A DNA stretch of 6,096 bases from Flavobacteriales bacterium UBA4585. Lineage in GTDB: Bacteria; Bacteroidota; Bacteroidia; Flavobacteriales; Schleiferiaceae. Made by a program: the position numbers and the translations under genes. Shown in pieces: positions 1-6,072 of this stretch; the stretch's first letter is position 1; each line of letters starts with the position of its first letter. The stretch covers positions 1 through 6,096 of the forward strand of contig CATAQZ010000126.1 of assembly GCA_949487015.1 (NCBI GenBank), read 5' to 3'. Under the pieces are notes generated by a model. The model searched no databases, was not told where the DNA came from, and saw only the letters and a program-made list of their open reading frames with translations.

Positions 1-1545
1 AGCCGTACGTTCTATGCGAAAGGTCAGACTGGTCAGCAACTATTGCTAGGCGCATATTCTGCCCTCAACCGTCAAATCGCTAAGGGCCGCGTGAAAATGT
101 ACGCCCGTCATGAAATGCAAGAATTGGTTGTTGTGGATGGTAAGGCCCGCGGTATTATCGCGAAAAACCTAGTTACCGGCGAGTTTGAACGTCATAGCGC
201 GCACGCTGTATTGTTGTGTACAGGTGGCTATGGAAACGTATTCTTCCTATCAACAAATGCGATGGGTTCGAACGTTACCGCAGCATGGAAAGCGCACCGT
301 AAAGGGGCTTATATGGCGAATCCATGTTTCACTCAAATACACCCTACTTGTATTCCTGTAAGTGGCGAGAACCAAAGTAAATTAACACTCATGTCGGAAT
401 CGTTACGTAACGATGGCCGTATATGGGTGCCTGCAAAGAAGGAGGATGCTGAAGCGATCCGTGCTGGTAAACTTCATCCGAACGACATTGCAGAAGAACA
501 TAGAGATTACTACCTAGAGCGTCGCTACCCGGCCTTTGGTAACCTCGTTCCTCGTGATGTTGCATCTAGAGCGGCAAAAGAACGTTGCGATGCAGGATAT
601 GGAATTAATAAAACGGGAGAGGCAGTTTATTTGGATTTTGCAGCTGCAATTATGCGCTACGGTGCAGAAGAAGCCCACGTTAAAGGCTTGAAAAGTCCTT
701 CTGATGCTGAGGTCAAAGCCTTAGGTGAGAAGGTTGTTGAAGCGAAATACGGAAACCTCTTCCAGATGTATGAGAAGATTACTGCATCTAATCCATACAA
801 GGAGCCGATGATGATCTATCCAGCGGTGCATTACACCATGGGGGGTCTTTGGGTCGACTACAACTTAATGACCACTGTACCCGGTTGTTTTGCATTAGGT
901 GAGGCAAATTTCTCTGACCATGGTGCAAACCGTCTAGGGGCATCAGCTTTGATGCAGGGTCTTGCTGATGGTTACTTCGTGGCTCCTTACACCGTAGGAG
1001 AATTCTTAAGTACGGACATTCGTACGGGAAAAATCTCAACGGATAGCCCAGAATTTGAAGCTGCTGAACAAGCCGTTCGTGAGCGCACAGAAAAGTTCAT
1101 CAATAATAACGGTACGAAGTCCGTAGATTTCTTCCACAAGCGTCTAGGTAAGATCATGTGGAATGAGGTAGGTATGGCTCGTAATGAAAAGGGATTGAAG
1201 CAAGCCATTGCTGATATACAAGCGTTACGCGAAGAATTCTATGCAGATGTTCGTGTATTGGGCGCAGCAAACGGAATGAATCCGGAGCTCGATAAAGCCG
1301 GTCGTGTAGCTGATCTTATTGAGTTGGGAGAGCTTATGGCGAAAGATGCGCTTGAGCGCAATGAGAGTTGTGGTGGTCACTTCCGTGAAGAATACCAAAG
1401 CCCAGAAGGAGAAGCGCTCCGTGATGATGAGAATTTTGCCTTTGTAAGTGCATGGGAGTTCACCGGTGTTCCGGCTGAAGCTAATCTGCACAAAGAAGAA
1501 TTGACTTTCGAGAATGTAGAATTAAAGACACGTTCTTACAAATAA
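1..1545 (+). CDS. sdhA: Succinate dehydrogenase / fumarate reductase flavoprotein subunit (5'-truncated by window edge)
   Basis: This is the FAD-carrying catalytic subunit of complex II, which oxidises succinate to fumarate (or the reverse) on the cytoplasmic face of the inner membrane and passes electrons to SdhB. The frame is open from base 1 (SRTFYAKGQTGQQ...), so 514 C-terminal residues are visible. Bacteroidota SdhA is usually about 660-670 residues, so roughly 150 are missing, including the N-terminal dinucleotide-binding glycine motif and the flavin-linking His. Visible landmarks, in fragment numbering, are TGGYGN (74-79), HPTCIP (114-119, substrate region), the PRDVASRA segment carrying the likely catalytic Arg (about 184-191), HYTMGG (277-282), and GEANFSDHGANRLGAS (about 300-315) with FAD- and dicarboxylate-contacting residues. 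The C-terminal ESCGGHFREEY replaces the ESRGAH form common elsewhere, as I recall for Bacteroidota enzymes. The stop is 8 bp before sdhB, so the two are cotranscribed. The TTG at 43 is internal, not a start. Confidence 0.97.
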   Translation, partial: SRTFYAKGQTGQQLLLGAYSALNRQIAKGRVKMYARHEMQELVVVDGKARGIIAKNLVTGEFERHSAHAVLLCTGGYGNVFFLSTNAMGSNVTAAWKAHRKGAYMANPCFTQIHPTCIPVSGENQSKLTLMSESLRNDGRIWVPAKKEDAEAIRAGKLHPNDIAEEHRDYYLERRYPAFGNLVPRDVASRAAKERCDAGYGINKTGEAVYLDFAAAIMRYGAEEAHVKGLKSPSDAEVKALGEKVVEAKYGNLFQMYEKITASNPYKEPMMIYPAVHYTMGGLWVDYNLMTTVPGCFALGEANFSDHGANRLGASALMQGLADGYFVAPYTVGEFLSTDIRTGKISTDSPEFEAAEQAVRERTEKFINNNGTKSVDFFHKRLGKIMWNEVGMARNEKGLKQAIADIQALREEFYADVRVLGAANGMNPELDKAGRVADLIELGELMAKDALERNESCGGHFREEYQSPEGEALRDDENFAFVSAWEFTGVPAEANLHKEELTFENVELKTRSYK

Positions 1546-1553
1546 TTGGACCT

Positions 1554-2306
1554 ATGGATTTAACGTTAAAAATCTGGAGACAAAACGGCCCTCAAGAAAA
1601 GGGCGAGATGAAAACATACCCGATCTCCGGGGTTGAGGAAGACATGAGCTTTCTTGAAATGTTGGATTTTTTGAACGATAAATTGATCAACGAAGGCATT
1701 GAGCCGGTTGTTTTTGATCACGATTGTCGTGAAGGGATTTGTGGAATGTGTTCACTGTTTATCAACGGTGAGGCGCACGGTCCAGGCCGTAAGGTTACAA
1801 CATGTCAATTGCACATGCGCGAATTCAAAAGTGGCGACACGATTTATATCGAGCCGTTCCGTGCTAAGGCGTTCCCTATTATCAAGGATTTGATGGTAGA
1901 CCGTTCAGCTTTTGACCGTATTCAACGCGCAGGTGGATACATTAGTGTGAATACTTCCGGAAACACAATTGATGCGAATGCCATTCCAGTTCCGAAAGAA
2001 AACGCGGATAAGGCATTTGATGCTGCAACTTGTATCGGTTGTGGGGCTTGTGTTGCAACGTGTAAAAACTCTTCAGCAATGTTATTCGCCTCAGCGAAGA
2101 TCAGCCAGTTCTCTCTTTTACCACAGGGCCAACCAGAAGCCAAAGAGCGTGTGTTGAATATGGTTCACCAAATGGATTTGGAAGGTTTTGGTAACTGTAC
2201 GAACACGGGTGCATGTGAAGTTGAGTGTCCTAAAGGCATTTCGTTAGAAAACATTGCACGCATGAATCGCGATTATCTGTTCGCCTCGTTGAGCAGTAAC
2301 AAATAA
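1554..2306 (+). CDS. sdhB: Succinate dehydrogenase / fumarate reductase iron-sulfur subunit
   Basis: SdhB carries electrons from the flavin in SdhA through three Fe-S clusters to the quinone/cytochrome b anchor. The 250-residue length is normal for the family. The N-terminal ferredoxin-like domain has the [2Fe-2S] ligands C58, C63, C66 and C84. The C-terminal domain has C160-IGCGACVAT-C170 and C215-TNTGA-C221-EVE-C225-P. By homology to E. coli SdhB, C160, C163, C166 and C225 hold the [4Fe-4S] cluster and C170, C215 and C221 the [3Fe-4S] cluster. The residue after C170 is Lys, where E. coli-type enzymes have Pro; I think this is usual for B-type (single cytochrome b) enzymes. The ATG lies 8 bp after the sdhA stop with no clear Shine-Dalgarno sequence. 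An A-B order with no anchor gene downstream implies that sdhC lies upstream of sdhA, outside the window (inference). A strong terminator follows. Confidence 0.98.
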   Translation: MDLTLKIWRQNGPQEKGEMKTYPISGVEEDMSFLEMLDFLNDKLINEGIEPVVFDHDCREGICGMCSLFINGEAHGPGRKVTTCQLHMREFKSGDTIYIEPFRAKAFPIIKDLMVDRSAFDRIQRAGGYISVNTSGNTIDANAIPVPKENADKAFDAATCIGCGACVATCKNSSAMLFASAKISQFSLLPQGQPEAKERVLNMVHQMDLEGFGNCTNTGACEVECPKGISLENIARMNRDYLFASLSSNK

Positions 2307-2313
2307 GTTCATA

Positions 2314-2334
2314 CGTCCGCTCTAATAGCGTACG
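2314..2334 (+). other. Small imperfect hairpin after sdhB
   Basis: CGTCCGCT (2314-2321) can pair with AGCGTACG (2327-2334) around a 5-base loop, with one mismatch (2317/2331). It begins 8 bases after the sdhB stop and lies just before the main terminator hairpin. There is no T-run after it, so it is not a terminator itself. It could stabilise the mRNA 3' end, or it could be chance. Confidence 0.3.
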
Positions 2335-2342
2335 ATCAGAAT

Positions 2343-2373
2343 AAAGCCCTGTCCTTAATGGACGGGGTTTTTT
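2343..2373 (+). terminator. Rho-independent terminator of the sdh operon, possibly bidirectional
   Basis: A 12-bp stem is formed by AAAGCCCTGTCC (2343-2354) and GGACGGGGTTTT (2360-2371), with two G-T wobbles and a TTAAT loop (2355-2359). The right arm runs into six consecutive T (2368-2373), giving a classic intrinsic terminator for rightward sdhAB transcription. It sits exactly between two convergent genes. The AAA of the left arm gives a U-containing but interrupted tract in the leftward direction (CTTTATT), so it may also end the leftward lepA operon less efficiently. The T-run overlaps the stop codon of the GyrI-like gene at 2372-2374. Confidence 0.88.
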
Positions 2374-2842
2374 ATTTCGGACGAATGGGGATGTAAATAT
2401 CCTCTTCCGAGGTAGGGTCGTCGTTCTTGTATTTTGAACCGAGTCGTTCAAAGTGTGGTCGGTCGTCAAGCGCCCATTCGCTATTAGGCAGCCATTGACT
2501 GTAGATGTAGCGCCATACCGTAGAGTCACTAGAAAGACCTTTGTAATGGAAAACGGCATAAGTACCGGCAGGAATTTCTAAGTGCTCAAAACCCTTATTT
2601 GGCGCTGCTACTTCCACTCCTCCCCAATAGGTAAAGGCTGGATTCGCTTCTGGTCCAAACACGGGAATGCCATCGAAGTACCTTAAAGAAATGAGATCCG
2701 GACTCGTTCTATTACTAATTTGACTTAAACGCGGCACCACACGAGGCCAAAGAGTCCATGGAGTAAATGTTTGGAGCGACATGCGTTCAGAGGCTCCGCA
2801 AAGCACAGCACCTTCAAAATTCAAAATAGTGGGTTCAATCAT
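2372..2842 (-). CDS. Stand-alone GyrI-like (AraC effector-binding-like) domain protein
   Basis: This 156-residue cytoplasmic protein has no helix-turn-helix, signal peptide or membrane segment. It resembles the GyrI-like/SOUL-fold effector-binding domain found fused to AraC- and MerR-type regulators and alone in the SbmC/GyrI gyrase-inhibitor group. Supporting segments are MSLQTFTPWTLWPRVVPR (21-38), NRTSPDLISLRYFDG (44-58), IPAGTYAVFHYKG (90-102), WRYIYSQWLPNSEWALDDRPHF split across 110-131, and the terminal EEDIYIPI (147-154). The family binds hydrophobic or cationic small molecules, and some stand-alone members hydrolyse cyclopropanoid genotoxins; the ligand here is unknown. It is the last gene of the leftward set, 16 bp after the lepA stop. 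A GAGG at 2848-2845 sits only 2 bases before the ATG, probably too close to act as a Shine-Dalgarno site. Its stop codon lies inside the T-run of the sdh terminator. Confidence 0.85.
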   Translation of the reverse strand: MIEPTILNFEGAVLCGASERMSLQTFTPWTLWPRVVPRLSQISNRTSPDLISLRYFDGIPVFGPEANPAFTYWGGVEVAAPNKGFEHLEIPAGTYAVFHYKGLSSDSTVWRYIYSQWLPNSEWALDDRPHFERLGSKYKNDDPTSEEDIYIPIRPK

Positions 2843-2858
2843 GTCCTCGAATTACCTA

Positions 2859-4655
2859 CTAGTCATTCAGTTTAAGAACTGCTAAGAAGGCGCTTTGCGG
2901 AATCTCCACATTGCCCAGCTGACGCATACGCTTCTTACCTGCTTTTTGCTTTTCAAGTAGTTTGCGTTTACGTGAAATATCACCACCATAACACTTAGCA
3001 GTAACGTCTTTACGCAAGGCGCTCAATGTTTCCCGTGCAATGATTTTATTTCCGATTCCCGCTTGAATCGCAATCATAAATTGCTGACGCGGAATAAGCT
3101 CTTTCAACTTTAGACACATTTTCTTACCAATGTCGTATGCATTGTCTTTGTGAATCAGCGCACTTAAGGCGTCAATAGGATCGCCGTTGAGCATCACATC
3201 GACCTTTACCAAATGACTTTCTCTGTAGCCGATTGGGTGGTAGTCAAAGGATGCGTAGCCTTTTGAGATCGTTTTTAATCGGTCGTAGAAGTCAAAAACA
3301 ATTTCAGCGAGCGGCATGTCAAAGCTGAGCTCTACACGATCGCTAGTCAAATACGTTTGATTCGTTAAAATTCCGCGCTTGCCTATACACAGATTCATCA
3401 CGGGCCCTACAAAGTCTGCGCTCGTAATGATTTGTGCACGTATAAACGGCTCCTCCATGCGCTCCATTTGGGTAGGGTCAGGAAAATCAGTAGGGTTTTG
3501 CACCCATACCGTGCGCTCAGGGTCGCTCTTTAAGTACGACTTGTAACTTACGTTTGGAACGGTTGTGATTACCGTCATGTCGAACTCGCGTTCGAGTCGT
3601 TCCTGAATAATCTCCATGTGGAGCATTCCCAAGAAGCCACAACGGAAGCCGAAGCCTAATGCTGCAGAGGTTTCGGCTTCGAATGTCAAAGATGCATCGT
3701 TAAGCTGAAGTTTCTCGAGGGACGAACGAAGCTCTTCAAACTCCTCAGTCTCCACTGGGTAAATACCGGCGAATACCATAGGTTTTACTTCTTCGAATCC
3801 TTCAATACCCTTTTCAGCCGGACGCTCAACGGAAGTTATGGTATCACCTACCTTTACTTCTTTCGCTTCTTTAATACCGGATATGATATAGCCTACATCA
3901 CCAGTTTTAATCTCTTTAGTAGGGAATTGCTTGATTAAATTCACGCCAATTTCGTCCGCATCGTATTGCTTACCTGTGGACATGAATTTAACGCGTTCCC
4001 CTTTTTTAATGGAACCATTGACCACTTTGAAAATGGCTTCAATTCCACGGAATGGGTTGTAGTGACTGTCAAATATGAGGGCTTGCAACGGTCCATCTGG
4101 ATCACCAACTGGAGCCGGTACGCGCTCGATAATAGCATCTAGAATTTCAGGAACACCCTTTCCCGTCTTCGCTGAAGCTAATAAAATATCTTCTCGTTTA
4201 CAGCCGATAAGGTCGATGATCTGGTCGCCAATTTCTTCCGGGTTTGCGCTAGGCAGATCAATTTTATTCAGAATAGGAATGATCTCTAAATCGTGCTCGA
4301 GCGCGAGGTAAAGATTGGAAATGGTTTGCGCTTGAATTCCCTGCGCGGCATCTACAATAAGTAAGGCACCTTCACAGGCCGCAATAGACCTGGAAACTTC
4401 ATAAGAGAAATCAACGTGTCCCGGAGTATCGATGAGGTTGATCGTATACGTTTCTCCGTTTTTGATATGATACATCTGTATCGCATGGGACTTAATGGTA
4501 ATGCCACGTTCCCGCTCTAGATCCATGTTGTCTAGCAACTGGTCTTGCTTTTCGCGATCAGTTACAGATGAAGTGGCGTCTAATAGGCGGTCCGCTAACG
4601 TTGACTTACCGTGGTCAATGTGCGCGATGATACAGAAATTACGGATGTTTTTCAT
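2859..4655 (-). CDS. lepA: Elongation factor 4 (LepA), ribosome-associated translational GTPase
   Basis: LepA/EF4 is a near-universal bacterial GTPase that binds the ribosome; it has been linked to back-translocation, initiation and 30S assembly, and its precise role is debated. The protein is 598 residues, essentially the E. coli length (599). The G-domain motifs are all intact: G1 AHIDHGKST (11-19), G2 RGIT (50-53), G3 DTPGH (76-80), G4 NKID (130-133) and G5 SAKTG (161-165). A beta-barrel domain II (about 190-280) and EF-G-like domains follow, including ALGFGFRCGFLGMLHMEI (332-349). The LepA-specific C-terminal domain is recognisable from YGGDISRKRKLLEKQKAGKK (556-575). It starts at ATG with no Shine-Dalgarno sequence, 15 bp after the stop of the YjbR-like gene, and 16 bp separate its stop from the GyrI-like gene, so it probably sits mid-operon. 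LepA is often paired with lepB in Proteobacteria; that is not the case here. Confidence 0.99.
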   Translation of the reverse strand: MKNIRNFCIIAHIDHGKSTLADRLLDATSSVTDREKQDQLLDNMDLERERGITIKSHAIQMYHIKNGETYTINLIDTPGHVDFSYEVSRSIAACEGALLIVDAAQGIQAQTISNLYLALEHDLEIIPILNKIDLPSANPEEIGDQIIDLIGCKREDILLASAKTGKGVPEILDAIIERVPAPVGDPDGPLQALIFDSHYNPFRGIEAIFKVVNGSIKKGERVKFMSTGKQYDADEIGVNLIKQFPTKEIKTGDVGYIISGIKEAKEVKVGDTITSVERPAEKGIEGFEEVKPMVFAGIYPVETEEFEELRSSLEKLQLNDASLTFEAETSAALGFGFRCGFLGMLHMEIIQERLEREFDMTVITTVPNVSYKSYLKSDPERTVWVQNPTDFPDPTQMERMEEPFIRAQIITSADFVGPVMNLCIGKRGILTNQTYLTSDRVELSFDMPLAEIVFDFYDRLKTISKGYASFDYHPIGYRESHLVKVDVMLNGDPIDALSALIHKDNAYDIGKKMCLKLKELIPRQQFMIAIQAGIGNKIIARETLSALRKDVTAKCYGGDISRKRKLLEKQKAGKKRMRQLGNVEIPQSAFLAVLKLND

Positions 4656-4670
4656 GGGTGCTAAAATACA

Positions 4671-5021
4671 CTAAACGCCGCCTTCTCTAACGTACTTTGG
4701 CAGCTTTTGCCATACCAATTCATAACTGGTTTTTATGAGTTCTTGAATCAGCGTCCAATCGGCGTAATTATCTACAATAACGGTATTCCAATGCACCTTG
4801 TTCGAATGGTATCCTGGAATAATCCAATCGTAGCGTTCGCGTAAAGCGATATTCACTTCCGGGTCATTTTTCACATTCATACGCGGCGGCTGAGCATCTA
4901 AACCGAGCGTCAGGAACATCTTTCCATGAACCTTAAACACTAGCGTGTATTCGTCGAAGGGAAGGTGTTCAGTAACCAAAGGAAGGGAAAGCGCAAATTC
5001 GCGGATGGACTCGTGATTCAT
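4671..5021 (-). CDS. MmcQ/YjbR family protein
   Basis: This 116-residue soluble protein matches the YjbR/MmcQ family (a 'double wing' fold like some DNA-binding proteins), whose biochemical function is not established. Family hallmarks are the N-terminal IREFALSLPLVTEHLPFD (6-23), a FKVHGKMF strand (29-36), NVKNDPE (49-55), and the diagnostic PGYHSNKVHWNTV (69-81) followed by a helix ending in LPKYVR (107-112). Length and start fit the family well. It is the first gene of the leftward set, directly followed by lepA. Its ATG lies 5 bases from a promoter-like TATCTTTA box on the same strand, so its transcript may have almost no leader. There is no Shine-Dalgarno sequence. A DNA-binding role is suggested by fold only; there are no visible catalytic residues. 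Confidence 0.92.
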   Translation of the reverse strand: MNHESIREFALSLPLVTEHLPFDEYTLVFKVHGKMFLTLGLDAQPPRMNVKNDPEVNIALRERYDWIIPGYHSNKVHWNTVIVDNYADWTLIQELIKTSYELVWQKLPKYVREGGV

Positions 5022-5026
5022 AAACT

Positions 5027-5034
5027 TAAAGATA
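5027..5034 (-). promoter_or_regulatory. Candidate -7 box for the leftward YjbR-like/lepA/GyrI-like set
   Basis: Read on the minus strand the box is TATCTTTA, seven of the eight-base Bacteroidota pattern TAnnTTTG matched apart from the last base. Five bases separate it from the ATG at 5021, so initiation would fall at or next to the start codon. No good TTG -33 element is visible at the expected distance. It is arranged as a mirror of the rightward box at 5045-5052. Confidence 0.4.
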
Positions 5035-5044
5035 GGGCAAATCG

Positions 5045-5052
5045 TATCTTTG
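5045..5052 (+). promoter_or_regulatory. Candidate Bacteroidota -7 box (TATCTTTG) for the CatA-like gene
   Basis: TATCTTTG matches the Bacteroidota primary sigma factor -7 consensus TAnnTTTG completely. It ends 4 bases before the ATG at 5057. Transcription from such a box typically begins a few bases downstream, which would put the first transcribed base at about the A of the start codon and give a leaderless mRNA. A clear -33 TTG is not visible near 5024, where only a TTA occurs. Confidence 0.5.
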
Positions 5053-5056
5053 GAAG

Positions 5057-5689
5057 ATGGAGCAAAAAATTGATTTAGAACGCTGGCCTCGAAAAGAATC
5101 GTACGACTTTTTCAAGTCTTTCGCGGATCCCTTTGTGGGTATACAAGTAGATGTGGACATTACGTCTTTAGTTCTGGCCTGTAGAAAGCGGGATTGGAGT
5201 ATTCACCACGCTTTGCTGTACATCACATTAAAGGTGGCGAACAGCTATGATCCCATGCGACTCAGAAGAAAAGGCGATGGAGTAGTGCTTCATGAGACGG
5301 TCGATATGGGATGTTCTGTTCTTCGAGAAGATGGGGAGACGTTCACGTTTGCCTATTACCGCTGGGAGCCTAACGAAACTACGGACCAATTCATCACCCG
5401 CACCGCTGAGGTAACCCGGCGCGCTGCCCAAGGCCTGCCCTTAGATCCACGGCCCGACCGCACCAACCTCATTTACGGAACTACCCTTCCTTGGGTGACC
5501 TTTACTACTTTTAAGCACCCAAAGAAAAACAACGACGACAGCATTCCTAGAACAGTATTTGGTCGTTTTTATGAGCGCGACGGACGTTATTTTCTTCCAT
5601 TTAATCTTGAAGTGGATCACGCGTTAATGGACGGTTTGCATTTGGCAAAGTTTTTCGAATTGGTCGAGTTAGAAGTAAAAGCGTTCTAG
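5057..5689 (+). CDS. CatA-like (chloramphenicol acetyltransferase family) O-acetyltransferase
   Basis: This 210-residue cytoplasmic protein belongs to the trimeric type-A chloramphenicol acetyltransferase family, which transfers acetyl from acetyl-CoA to a hydroxyl group. Landmarks are the N-terminal IDLERWPRKESYDFFKSF (5-22), FVGIQVDVDIT (26-36), LPWVTFTTF (144-152), and the active-site VDHALMDGLH (186-195) with the HxxxDG catalytic His188 and Asp192. Classical CATs read HHxxxDG; here the first His is Asp187, while the catalytic one is kept. The position aligning with the transition-state Ser of CAT-III is apparently Thr148. Many Bacteroidota carry such genes on the chromosome without known drug resistance, so the substrate is uncertain. 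The start fits the family N-terminus. The gene is divergent from the YjbR-like gene across 35 bp and convergent with the ATL gene; the 26-bp gap between their stops shows no hairpin terminator. Confidence 0.92.
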   Translation: MEQKIDLERWPRKESYDFFKSFADPFVGIQVDVDITSLVLACRKRDWSIHHALLYITLKVANSYDPMRLRRKGDGVVLHETVDMGCSVLREDGETFTFAYYRWEPNETTDQFITRTAEVTRRAAQGLPLDPRPDRTNLIYGTTLPWVTFTTFKHPKKNNDDSIPRTVFGRFYERDGRYFLPFNLEVDHALMDGLHLAKFFELVELEVKAF

Positions 5690-5715
5690 AGAGATTCCTT
5701 CCCGGTTTGCCCCAT

Positions 5716-6072
5716 TTATTCAATCAGATCTGTAAAGTACGCTGCTTGATCTAAATGTTCCATCGGGTCCCAGATGCATTGCTCGAAATTTTGAATTTGG
5801 TCTTCAACGACAAGAATTCCCTCGCTTTTTAGTAGGTCTTCCATAAGGGTACTTCCTCCGAAAAAATGCTTACCCGTCAACACTCCTTTACGATTCACTA
5901 CTCTGTGGGCAGGAACCGATGCATCGTTGTGAGAAGCATTCATGGCATATCCTACAACCCGCGCAGAACGCCCCGTGCCTAAAAAACGAGCAATATGTCC
6001 ATACGTTGTGACGCGACCCTCAGGAATTTGACGGACTACTTTATAAACCTTATCGAAAAATTCACTGGCCAT
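5716..6072 (-). CDS. Alkyltransferase-like (ATL) protein, MGMT-family DNA-binding domain with Ala in place of the acceptor Cys
   Basis: This 118-residue protein matches the DNA-binding domain of O6-alkylguanine-DNA alkyltransferase. It keeps the Tyr used for base flipping in TTYGHIA (Y24), the likely Arg finger in SARVVGYAMNAS (R38), and the recognition-helix/active-site segment VPAHRVVNRKG (53-63). The acceptor motif PCHR reads PAHR (54-57), so it cannot accept an alkyl group by the MGMT mechanism. ATL proteins of this kind (for example E. coli YbaZ and S. pombe Atl1, which have Trp there) bind O6-alkylguanine and steer it to nucleotide excision repair. There is no N-terminal Ada domain. The start codon at 6072 gives the expected family N-terminus, with no Shine-Dalgarno sequence upstream. 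Only 24 bp of upstream sequence is in the window and no promoter box is recognisable there. It converges with the CatA-like gene. Confidence 0.93.
   Translation of the reverse strand: MASEFFDKVYKVVRQIPEGRVTTYGHIARFLGTGRSARVVGYAMNASHNDASVPAHRVVNRKGVLTGKHFFGGSTLMEDLLKSEGILVVEDQIQNFEQCIWDPMEHLDQAAYFTDLIE

Noticed and set aside
43..45. TTG at 43 as the start of the sdhA reading frame
   Set aside because: The frame is open from base 1 and the residues before it (SRTFYAKGQTGQQL) are typical SdhA sequence, so the gene is simply cut by the window edge.
788..1491. Antisense open frames opposite sdhA (788-1039, 987-1208, 1225-1491)
   Set aside because: They lie wholly within a well-conserved gene on the other strand, have no recognisable domains and no plausible promoters.
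1699..2559. Extra open frames overlapping sdhB and the GyrI-like gene (1699-1893, 1922-2143, 1969-2157, 2230-2559)
   Set aside because: They are shadows of sdhB or the GyrI-like gene in other frames; the 2230-2559 frame also runs through the terminator hairpin.
3941..4311. Open frames overlapping lepA (3941-4138 minus, 4075-4311 plus)
   Set aside because: They are contained in the intact lepA gene and have no family resemblance.
5228..5431. Antisense open frame inside the CatA-like gene
   Set aside because: No known domain; fully overlapped by a recognisable acetyltransferase.
5057..5689. CatA-like gene as a recently acquired antibiotic-resistance cassette
   Set aside because: No transposase, integrase, repeats or attachment sites flank it, its neighbours are chromosomal genes at tight spacing, and its active-site region differs from resistance CATs.
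5690..5715. Terminator between the convergent CatA-like and ATL genes
   Set aside because: The 26-bp gap has no inverted repeat followed by a T-run; I could not support a hairpin.
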